This document shows, one piece after another, positions 1-6,430 of a stretch of 9,644 bases of DNA (positions are counted from its first letter, which is position 1; every line of letters starts with the position of its first letter). The DNA is taken from the NCBI GenBank assembly GCA_900551385.1, contig URVS01000043.1, positions 1 to 9,644 on the forward strand, in the 5' to 3' direction. Position numbers and translations under genes: made by a program. The notes below the pieces were generated by a model, which worked only from the letters and a program-made list of their open reading frames with translations, made no database searches and was not told the origin of the DNA. The stretch comes from an uncultured Mollicutes bacterium. Lineage in GTDB: Bacteria > Bacillota_I > Bacilli_A > RFN20 > CAG-449.

Positions 1-39
1 TATTAAGAAGGTAAATTTAATTCTTTTATTCCCCTTCAT
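1..39 (-). CDS. Possible start of a minus-strand gene, cut by the left edge
   Basis: On the minus strand an ATG at 39-37 opens 13 codons to the window edge, reading MKGNKRIKFTFLI. A basic start followed by a hydrophobic run is what the beginning of a signal peptide or membrane anchor looks like. A purine-rich Shine-Dalgarno stretch (GAAGAGGTGA, within 44-53) sits a few bases upstream of the ATG. Thirteen codons cannot identify a family, so no function is offered. It could equally be chance, but ribosome site, start codon and N-terminal character agree with each other. The gene would point away from the transketolase fragment. Confidence 0.3.
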   Translation of the reverse strand, partial: MKGNKRIKFTFLI

Positions 40-104
40 TCAGTCACCTCTTCTTCTCATTTTACAAAACTAATATTTTATATAATACTAAATTTACCAT
101 AATC

Positions 105-135
105 ATTATAGAAAGTATTGCTAATAAACTGTCAC
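105..135 (-). promoter_or_regulatory. Candidate minus-strand promoter for the left-edge gene
   Basis: Read on the minus strand, a perfect TATAAT lies at 110-105. GTGACA (5 of 6 to TTGACA) lies at 135-130, with a 19-bp spacer, which is longer than ideal. It would start transcription near base 98 and leave a leader of about 60 nt before the ATG at 39. In A+T-rich DNA a TATAAT alone is weak evidence; the downstream Shine-Dalgarno site and ATG add some support. Confidence 0.25.
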
Positions 136-149
136 TAAAAAATGCATAA

Positions 150-1130
150 CATAATAATATTCCAACAACTTTATATCAAGAAAATCCTCGTTATGAAGTT
201 GGTTATAAAGAAGCAAGTAGACAAACTTCTAAAACCATTTTAAATTTATTGCATGCTAATATTCCTAATTTAGTTGGTGGTTCTGCTGATGTAGCAGGTT
301 CAGTTTATACTAAAATTGATGGAGGAAAATATTTTACTCCAGAAGATAGATCAGGAAGATCAATTAATTTTGGTATTAGAGAATTTGCAATGGCTGCTAT
401 TCAAAATGGTATGCTTTTACATGGTGGACTTAGAACTTATGTTGGTTGTTTCTTAGTTTTTGCTGATTATATGAAACCTGCTATTAGAATGGCTGCTTTA
501 TCTCACTTACCAGCTATTTATATTTTCTCACATGACTCAATTGCAGTAGGTGAAGATGGACCTACTCATCAACCAATTGAACAACTTGCAATGTTGAGAT
601 CAATACCTAATGTAGAAGTATATAGACCATGTGACGCTAATGAAGTTGGAACAGCTTATAAAATGATGTTATCTCAAAATGATCATCCATGTTGTATTAT
701 TTTAACTAGACAAGCTCTTCCTGTTTTAGCAGGGACAACGTCTTTAGATGTTGAAAAAGGTGGATATGTTGTTTCTAAAGAAATTGGTGAAAAACCAGCC
801 TTAACAATTATTGCTAGTGGATCAGAAGTCAGTTTAGCATGTGAAGCTCAACAAAAATTAATTAATGAAGGCATTGATGTTAGAGTAGTTTCTATGATGT
901 GTCAAGAAAGATTCTTACATCAAGATCCAGTTTATATTAAAGAAACTTTAGGTGTAGAATATTCAAAACGTATTGCAGTAGAAATGTTAACAAGTTTTGG
1001 TTGGCATAAATTTGCTCCACATGTTATGAGTATTGATGAATTTGGTGTGTCTGCTCCTGCTAGTGATGCAATTAAGCATTTCAATTTTACTTCTGATGAA
1101 TTAGTTAGAAGAATTAAAGAAATTTTATAA
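150..1130 (+). pseudogene. tkt: Transketolase, C-terminal part only (5' end missing)
   Basis: Transketolase moves two-carbon units between sugar phosphates in the non-oxidative pentose phosphate pathway, using thiamine diphosphate. Codons homologous to the family are open from 150, just after an in-frame TAA at 147-149. The only conventional in-frame start is a TTG at 249, inside conserved sequence, so it is not a believable native start. Numbered from that TTG, the visible parts are the pyrimidine-binding domain (GGSADVAGS at 10-18, catalytic Glu in GIREFAM at 45, FSHDSIAVGEDGPTHQP at 93-109, a phosphate-binding Arg at about 154) and the C-terminal domain to residue 293. Compared with a full-length enzyme of about 660 residues, roughly the first 330 are missing, including the pyrophosphate-binding domain. 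The GEDGPTHQP type matches full-length bacterial transketolases rather than the separately encoded two-subunit form. Either a junction or deletion lies near 150, or this is a decayed copy. As written it could not make an active enzyme. Confidence 0.85.
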
Positions 1131-1136
1131 TTGAGT

Positions 1137-1162
1137 AAGCACACTTCTAGTGTGCTTTTATT
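1137..1162 (+). terminator. Rho-independent terminator after transketolase
   Basis: A perfect 9-bp inverted repeat, AAGCACACT (1137-1145) and AGTGTGCTT (1149-1157) with a TCT loop, is followed by a T-rich tail (TTTTATT). It starts 6 bases after the transketolase stop codon and ends just before the likely ATG of the next gene at 1167, so it separates the two transcripts. Confidence 0.8.
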
Positions 1163-1166
1163 AAAT

Positions 1167-2132
1167 ATGAATAAAAATGAAATCGAGATAGTTAAATATC
1201 CTAAAATAAAACATATAAAAATGTTTGTTAACGAAATTAAATCTGTAGAAAATCATATTCATAATGATTTTGAAATTTTTGTTGTCCTTAAAAATATGGG
1301 TGTTGCGAGAATTAATTCTAAATTATATGAATTGAAAAAGGGAGATATATTTTTTATTAATTCGTCAGATGTTCATTCTTTATCAAGTAAAGTGACTGAA
1401 GATAATAAAATATTAAATCCAACACTTTTATTGATACAGGTTTCCAATCATTTTGTAAGAGACTATTTTCCTCAAATACAAACAACAGTTTTTAAATCTC
1501 AAAATTTAAAAGATATTCTTTCTAAAGAAAATTATCAAATTGTTTTGAACCTACTTATTAACTCGGCAATTTATTATTTTTCTAGCGAAAATTATTATCA
1601 ACTTGATGTTATCGCTGATATTAGTAAATTTTTTTCTTATATTTATAAATATAATCAACATGAAATAATTTCGGAAGTGCAAAAACAAAAACTAAGGAAA
1701 AGAAATAATAGAATAGAAAGAATAATATCATATATTGACGCAAATTTTGATTCTCAAATTAGAATAGAAGATATTACATCTTCTGAAAATATGACAGTAA
1801 CACATTTTTCCCATTTGTTTACATCAACATTTGGTATGACATTTCAAGAATATATATCTATTAAAAGAATGGAGCAAAGCATAAGATTAATGGCAAATAA
1901 GGAAAAGACATTAATTGAAATTAGCTTTGAAAGTGGATTTTCTGATCCAAAATATATGAATAAGATTTTTCTTAAAAAATATGGTTGTACCGCTAAAGAA
2001 TATCGAAAAAATTATTTAGATTATAATAATGATTTGATAGAAAATAAAGGCAAATTTGAAAAAATATATTCTGATTGTGATGCTTTGCAAGAAGTCAAAT
2101 TATTTTTAAATAATATGAACTCTAATTGTTAA
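1167..2132 (+). CDS. AraC-family transcriptional regulator with cupin sensor domain
   Basis: DNA-binding regulator of 321 residues, probably sensing a pentose or a breakdown product of plant polysaccharide. An N-terminal cupin-like sugar-binding fold covers about 25-100 (HIHNDFEIF near 30-38; LKKGDIFFINSSDVHSL near 56-72). A linker follows, then an AraC double helix-turn-helix at about 182-285, with the usual second-helix pattern (IEISFESGFSDPKYMNKIFLKKYGCTAKEYR). The frame also extends upstream to a TTG at 1131, but that runs through the terminator hairpin, so the ATG at 1167 is preferred. No clear Shine-Dalgarno site precedes it, and an ATG at 1221 is an alternative. The gene converges with the next regulator, overlapping it by 11 bp. 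The target is inferred from the xylose genes nearby, not shown. Codon use matches the xylose operon. Confidence 0.85.
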   Translation: MNKNEIEIVKYPKIKHIKMFVNEIKSVENHIHNDFEIFVVLKNMGVARINSKLYELKKGDIFFINSSDVHSLSSKVTEDNKILNPTLLLIQVSNHFVRDYFPQIQTTVFKSQNLKDILSKENYQIVLNLLINSAIYYFSSENYYQLDVIADISKFFSYIYKYNQHEIISEVQKQKLRKRNNRIERIISYIDANFDSQIRIEDITSSENMTVTHFSHLFTSTFGMTFQEYISIKRMEQSIRLMANKEKTLIEISFESGFSDPKYMNKIFLKKYGCTAKEYRKNYLDYNNDLIENKGKFEKIYSDCDALQEVKLFLNNMNSNC

Positions 2133-2892
2133 TTAAATTTTGTCTATATTGGCTAGGAGTTAATTTTTTTATTTGCAAAAAGTTTCTGTTAAATGTTCTT
2201 AAAGATGTATAACCACAACTATATGCTAAATCACTTATAGGTGTTAAGCAGTCGTCCATCATTAATTCGCATACTTTATTTATTCTATATTCATTTAAAT
2301 ATGACAAAAAATTACTATTTAAACCATTATTAACAATTGATGAAAGGTAATGATAATCATATCCTAATTCTTTTGCTAATTTTTTTAAAGAAATATTTTC
2401 TTGATAATTTTTTTCTATGTAAGTTAAAACATGTTGCATTAATGTATTATATTTAATGTCTCTAGAAATTAATTTATTGCTTGTATATAGATATACAATA
2501 TAATATAAATTACTTTTTAGAAGAAAAGTATTATCACTATTTTGTAATTGATCAATTATATTTTTGTCATCAAGATTGAAATATGGCTTTTCTGCACAAT
2601 AAAGAAGAGATTGCTTATAATATTTTGCTACATATGAAGAAGCAAAAATTAAAATAAATGTTTTAGAATGCGTTTCTGTCATATATGAATGAATTTGATT
2701 TGGTAGTATTAATAAGCATTGATTTTTTTTAAGACTATATTTTTCTTTTTCAATAAAAACAATAATTTCACCTTCAAATACATAGATTAATTCAAAAGAA
2801 TCATGAAAATGAGATCCAAATTCTAAATTTGTATCGTATTGTCTATATATATAATTAATAGAAGATGAATGGTGTTTTTCGTATTCAATCAT
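2122..2892 (-). CDS. AraC-family transcriptional regulator, divergent to xylA
   Basis: A second AraC-type regulator, 256 residues, shorter than the first. The N-terminal cupin fold covers about 20-100 (FGSHFHDSFELIYVFEGEI at 25-43; LKKNQCLLILPNQIHSY at 54-70). The double helix-turn-helix lies at about 155-252 (ISLKKLAKELGYDYHYLS; PISDLAYSCGYTSLRTFNRNF; ending TPSQYRQNL). Its ATG at 2892-2890 faces away from xylA, across about 100 bp holding two overlapping promoters. That is the usual position for the local regulator of a divergent sugar operon, so control of xylABtal is a fair inference. It is not the XylR of ROK-family type often seen in Bacillota. The Shine-Dalgarno site is weak. The gene overlaps the convergent regulator by 11 bp at its 3' end, and both stop codons lie in the other's coding sequence. 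Confidence 0.85.
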   Translation of the reverse strand: MIEYEKHHSSSINYIYRQYDTNLEFGSHFHDSFELIYVFEGEIIVFIEKEKYSLKKNQCLLILPNQIHSYMTETHSKTFILIFASSYVAKYYKQSLLYCAEKPYFNLDDKNIIDQLQNSDNTFLLKSNLYYIVYLYTSNKLISRDIKYNTLMQHVLTYIEKNYQENISLKKLAKELGYDYHYLSSIVNNGLNSNFLSYLNEYRINKVCELMMDDCLTPISDLAYSCGYTSLRTFNRNFLQIKKLTPSQYRQNLINN

Positions 2893-2920
2893 ATTTGTAA
2901 AATCTTAACTTTCGTCTACT

Positions 2921-2949
2921 ATTATAAAACTTTTGCAATTGTTTATCAA
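2921..2949 (-). promoter_or_regulatory. Promoter of the divergent AraC regulator
   Basis: Reading the minus strand, TTGATA (2949-2944) and TATAAT (2926-2921) are separated by exactly 17 bp: five of six and six of six matches to the vegetative sigma consensus. It lies about 30 bp upstream of the regulator's ATG at 2892. Its -35 hexamer abuts and shares base 2944 with the -35 of the xylA promoter, so one bound regulator could govern both. Confidence 0.65.
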
Positions 2950-2967
2950 TATCTTAATTTATACAAT
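2939..2967 (+). promoter_or_regulatory. Promoter of the xylA-xylB-tal operon
   Basis: TTGTTT (2939-2944) and TACAAT (2962-2967) are spaced by 17 bp and precede the xylA ATG by 25 bp. The -35 box deviates from TTGACA, as is common at activator-dependent promoters. It overlaps a small inverted repeat, ATTG-N5-CAAT (2938-2950), which is a possible but unproven operator. Confidence 0.6.
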
Positions 2968-2978
2968 AATAATATAAA

Positions 2979-2984
2979 GAGAGG
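2979..2984 (+). promoter_or_regulatory. Shine-Dalgarno site of xylA
   Basis: AGAGAGGA around 2978-2985 lies about 8 bases before the ATG at 2993. It is a strong match to the anti-Shine-Dalgarno sequence and fixes the xylA start. Confidence 0.75.
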
Positions 2985-2992
2985 ACAATAAT

Positions 2993-4309
2993 ATGGAAAT
3001 TTTCCCAACAATAAAACAAATTAAATACGAAGGACCACAATCTAATAATCCTTTAGCTTTCAAATTTTATGATGCTAATAAAGTGGTTCTTGGAAAAACA
3101 ATGCAAGAATGGCTACCTTTTGCAATGGCTTGGTGGCATAATTTAGGAGCTGCTGGAAGAGATATGTTTGGTAATGAAACTATTGATAAATCTTTTGGTG
3201 CAATTAAAGGAACTATGGAACATGCAAAAGCAAAAGTTGATGCAGGATTTGAATTTATGCAAAAACTTGGCATTAAATATTTTTGCTTTCATGATGTTGA
3301 TTTAGTTCCTGAAGATGAAGATATTAATGTTACAAATAATAGATTAGATGAAATTAGCAATTACATTTTGGCTAAAATGAAAAATACTGATATTAAATGC
3401 TTATGGGGAACTGCTAATATGTTTTCTAATCCAAAATTTATGAATGGTGCAGGATCAACTAATAGTGCAGAAGTATATTGCTTTGCAGCAGCCCAAATTA
3501 AAAAAGCGTTAGAAATAACAACAAAATTAGGCGGAAGAGGATATGTTTTTTGGGGTGGAAGAGAAGGATATGAGACTCTTCTAAATACAGATGTTAAATT
3601 TGAACAAGAAAATATTGCTCATTTAATGCATTTAGCAGTTGATTATGGACGTAAAATTGGCTTTAAAGGCGATTTCTATATTGAACCTAAACCAAAAGAA
3701 CCAATGAAACAACAATATGATTCTGATGCTGCTACAGCAATTGGCTTTATTAGACATTATGGTTTGGAGAAAGATTTCAAATTAAATATTGAGGCTAACC
3801 ATGCTACTTTAGCTGGTCATACATTTGAACATGATTTAAGAATATCCGCAATTAATGGAATGTTAGGATCAATTGATGCTAATCAAGGTGATCCAATACT
3901 TGGATGGGATACCGATGAATTTCCATTTGATGTTTATAGTGCAACTTTTGCAATGTTAGAAGTAATAAAAAATAATGGGTTGACAGGTGGTTTTAATTTT
4001 GATGCTAAAAATAGAAGACCATCTAATAGTGTTGAAGATATGTTTGAAGGATACATTTTAGGTATGGATACTTTTGCTCTTGGTTTAATCAATGCTGCTA
4101 AGATAATTGAAGATGGTAGAATTGATGATTTCATAAAAGAAAAATATTCGTCTTTTAATGAAGGAATTGGTAAACAAATTAGAGATAATAATGTAACATT
4201 AGAAGAATTATCTAAATATGCTGAAGATAAAAAAGTATGTCATAATCCTGGCTCAGGAAAACAAGAATATTTAGAATCAATAATTAATCAAATAATGTTT
4301 GGAAAGTAA
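2993..4309 (+). CDS. xylA: Xylose isomerase
   Basis: Cytoplasmic metalloenzyme turning D-xylose into D-xylulose, the first step of the isomerase route. At 438 residues it is the usual length of the long (class II) form, and it appears complete. Every expected active-site residue can be found: His100 and Asp103 in FHDVD, Trp187 in VFWGGREGYE, Glu231 and Lys233 in IEPKPKEP, Glu267 and His270 in IEANHATLAGHTFEHD, Asp295 in SIDANQGD, Asp306 and Asp308 in WDTDEFP, and Asp337 in FNFDAKNRRPS. These bind two divalent metal ions and the open-chain sugar. It is first in an operon with xylB one base downstream. Transcription probably starts at the promoter at 2939-2967 under AraC-type control. Tryptophans are all TGG, so the standard code applies. 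The identification is secure. Confidence 0.97.
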   Translation: MEIFPTIKQIKYEGPQSNNPLAFKFYDANKVVLGKTMQEWLPFAMAWWHNLGAAGRDMFGNETIDKSFGAIKGTMEHAKAKVDAGFEFMQKLGIKYFCFHDVDLVPEDEDINVTNNRLDEISNYILAKMKNTDIKCLWGTANMFSNPKFMNGAGSTNSAEVYCFAAAQIKKALEITTKLGGRGYVFWGGREGYETLLNTDVKFEQENIAHLMHLAVDYGRKIGFKGDFYIEPKPKEPMKQQYDSDAATAIGFIRHYGLEKDFKLNIEANHATLAGHTFEHDLRISAINGMLGSIDANQGDPILGWDTDEFPFDVYSATFAMLEVIKNNGLTGGFNFDAKNRRPSNSVEDMFEGYILGMDTFALGLINAAKIIEDGRIDDFIKEKYSSFNEGIGKQIRDNNVTLEELSKYAEDKKVCHNPGSGKQEYLESIINQIMFGK

Positions 4310-4310
4310 A

Positions 4311-5777
4311 ATGAATACTTATATTGGAATTGATTTAGGTACTAGTGCGGTTAAAGCATTACTTGTTAATGAAAATGGAGTGATTTTAAATGAAAAGTCA
4401 TGTTCATATCCACTTTTAATTCCTAAAGAAAATTATAGTGAACAAGATCCAAACGAATGGTTTGAAAAAACTATTAACGTAATAAAATTATTATTAATTA
4501 ATCAAGATAAATCTTTGGTTAAAGCAATTTCTTTTGGTGGTCAAATGCATGGCTTAGTAATGCTTGATAAAAATGATTTAGTTATTAGACCTGCAATTTT
4601 ATGGAATGATGGTAGGGCGATAGAAGAAACTAATTATTTAAATCAAACTATTGGAAAAGAAAAAATTTCTTCTTACACGGGGAATATTGCTTTTGCAGGA
4701 TTTACTGCTCCAAAATTATTATGGGTTTACAGTAATGAAAAAGAAAATTTTGATAAAATTAATAAAATAATGCTCCCAAAAGATTATTTAATTTATAAAA
4801 TGACAGGAGTTTTTGCTAGTGATGTTTCAGATGCCTCTGGGTTATTATTATTAGATGTTAAAAATAGAAAATACTCTAAAGAAATGCTTTCTCTATGTCA
4901 TATTAATGAAACCAATTTGCCAAAATTATATGAATCTTATGAGGTAATTGGATTGTTGAAAAAAGAAATTGCACAAGAAATAGGATTATCTAATAATGTG
5001 AAAATTGTTGCAGGTGCTGGTGATAATGCTGCTGCGGCAATCGGAACAGGAACAATTGGTAATGGAGCTTGTAATATTTCATTAGGAACAAGTGGAACTA
5101 TATTTTTATCATCTGATAAATTTTGTGTTGATGATAAAAATGCTTTACATAGTTTTTGCTCAGCTTCAGGCCAATATCATTTAATGGGATGTATTTTGTC
5201 AGCAGCCTCTACTAGAAAATGGTGGCTTGAGAATATTTTAGAAGATGACAATTATGAATTAGATGAAAAAAAATTAGATGATTCTAATGTAATATTTTTA
5301 CCTTATTTAACAGGTGAAAGGTCACCTCATAATGATGTAAATGCTAGAGGTGCATTTGTTAATTTGTCAATTACTACGACAAGAGGACAAATGTCAAAGG
5401 CTATATTAGAAGGTGTGGCATTTGCTTTAAAAGATTGTTTAGAAGTTGCTAAGAAAAATGGTGTTTATCCTACTTATTCAACTATATGTGGAGGTGGAAG
5501 CAAGTCTAAAGCTTGGAAACAAATTATAGCCGATGTGTTAAATATTCCAATAAGAGTTTTGAAAACAAATCAAGGCCCTGCTTTTGGTGCAGCAATACTT
5601 GCTATGGTAGGAGATGGAATATATTTAAATGTTGATTCTGCTTGTAAAAAAATTATTAAAGAAGAAGAGACTATATTACCTAATGAAAGTAGAGTAAAAT
5701 ATTATCAAGATAAATATGAGATATTTAAAAAATTATATCCAGCATTAAAGGTGTTATATAGAAAGGATAATTTATGA
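4311..5777 (+). CDS. xylB: Xylulokinase
   Basis: FGGY-family sugar kinase phosphorylating D-xylulose to D-xylulose 5-phosphate with ATP. The 488-residue product is close to the 484 of the E. coli enzyme. Visible motifs are the N-terminal phosphate-binding loop YIGIDLGTSAVKALL (4-18), substrate-contact GGQMHGLV (76-83), the catalytic-base region AGAGDNAA with Asp238, a second ATP-binding segment SLGTSGTIFLS (257-267), PYLTGERSPH (331-340) and adenosine-motif GGGSKSKAW (394-402). The ATG at 4311 is chosen over a TTG 12 bases upstream because it begins directly at the conserved strand, lies one base after the xylA stop, and has GGAAAG within the xylA end as ribosome site. The TGA stop overlaps the transaldolase ATG (ATGA), so translation is probably coupled. 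Confidence 0.96.
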   Translation: MNTYIGIDLGTSAVKALLVNENGVILNEKSCSYPLLIPKENYSEQDPNEWFEKTINVIKLLLINQDKSLVKAISFGGQMHGLVMLDKNDLVIRPAILWNDGRAIEETNYLNQTIGKEKISSYTGNIAFAGFTAPKLLWVYSNEKENFDKINKIMLPKDYLIYKMTGVFASDVSDASGLLLLDVKNRKYSKEMLSLCHINETNLPKLYESYEVIGLLKKEIAQEIGLSNNVKIVAGAGDNAAAAIGTGTIGNGACNISLGTSGTIFLSSDKFCVDDKNALHSFCSASGQYHLMGCILSAASTRKWWLENILEDDNYELDEKKLDDSNVIFLPYLTGERSPHNDVNARGAFVNLSITTTRGQMSKAILEGVAFALKDCLEVAKKNGVYPTYSTICGGGSKSKAWKQIIADVLNIPIRVLKTNQGPAFGAAILAMVGDGIYLNVDSACKKIIKEEETILPNESRVKYYQDKYEIFKKLYPALKVLYRKDNL

Positions 5778-6430
5778 AAATTTTTATTGATACAGCAATA
5801 GTAGAAGAAATTAAAGAAGCTTCTCAATATGGCGTTATTTCTGGAGTGACAACAAATCCTTCGTTATTAGCTAAATCTAACAGACTTTTAAACGATGTTA
5901 TTCAAGATATATTGAAACTGGTTGATGGCCCAATTTCTGCTGAAGTAACTGAAAGTGATTATATGACTATGTATAATCAAGCTCATCAAATAGTTGAAAT
6001 GACTAATAATAATCCTAATATTACAATTAAATTGCCAATGACAATTGATGGAATTAAAACATGTAAAATGTTATCTAATGAAGGTATAAAAACTAATGTA
6101 ACTTTGATTTTCTCTGTTTCACAAGCGTTACTAGCAATGGAAGCAGGAGCAACATTTATTTCACCATTTATGGGAAGAGTTGATGACTATTTACCAAATG
6201 AAGTTAATCCTGGAGCTAAATTAATAGAAGAAATTAATAAAGTTAAAAATATGTATGGATATAAATCAAAAATTATTGCTGCTTCTATTAGAAATGTTAA
6301 ACATGTTGAACAAGCATGTCTAGCTGGAGCAGATATTGCTACTATTCCTTTTAAAGTAATTAAAAATATGTATGAACACGAATTAACTACTAGAGGTTTA
6401 AAAATATTTTTAGATGCAGGTAAAAAATAA
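5774..6430 (+). CDS. tal: Transaldolase, short TalC/FSA-like form
   Basis: Class I aldolase-type (beta/alpha)8 enzyme of 218 residues, from the compact subfamily that includes bacterial TalC transaldolases and fructose-6-phosphate aldolase. Key residues seen are Asp6 (FIDTA), Asn28 in TTNPS, Schiff-base Lys86 in ITIKLPM, Thr110 in TNVTLIFS, and FISPFMGRVDD at 128-138. Phe132 stands where fructose-6-phosphate aldolase has a catalytic Tyr, which favours transaldolase activity: moving dihydroxyacetone from sedoheptulose 7-phosphate to glyceraldehyde 3-phosphate. The start overlaps the xylB stop by 4 bases, with GAAAGGA at 5761-5767 as ribosome site. The stop shares one base with the next ATG. 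Its place in the operon links xylulose 5-phosphate use to glycolysis together with transketolase. Confidence 0.92.
   Translation: MKIFIDTAIVEEIKEASQYGVISGVTTNPSLLAKSNRLLNDVIQDILKLVDGPISAEVTESDYMTMYNQAHQIVEMTNNNPNITIKLPMTIDGIKTCKMLSNEGIKTNVTLIFSVSQALLAMEAGATFISPFMGRVDDYLPNEVNPGAKLIEEINKVKNMYGYKSKIIAASIRNVKHVEQACLAGADIATIPFKVIKNMYEHELTTRGLKIFLDAGKK

Noticed and set aside
150..1130. Transketolase as a natural C-terminal subunit of a two-gene transketolase
   Set aside because: The sequence is of the full-length bacterial type (GEDGPTHQP) and has no usable start codon or ribosome site at its beginning, so truncation fits better.
1126..1131. TATAAT at the end of transketolase as promoter of the first AraC gene
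   Set aside because: No acceptable -35 box 16-18 bp upstream, and transcription would begin inside the terminator hairpin.
1131..1166. Upstream TTG start extending the first AraC protein by 12 residues
   Set aside because: The added codons lie in the terminator hairpin and encode nothing typical of the family; the ATG at 1167 is better placed.
2099..2114. ATTATTT-TT-AAATAAT palindrome as a terminator between the convergent regulators
   Set aside because: Only A/T pairs with a 2-base loop, inside coding sequence; expected by chance at this composition.
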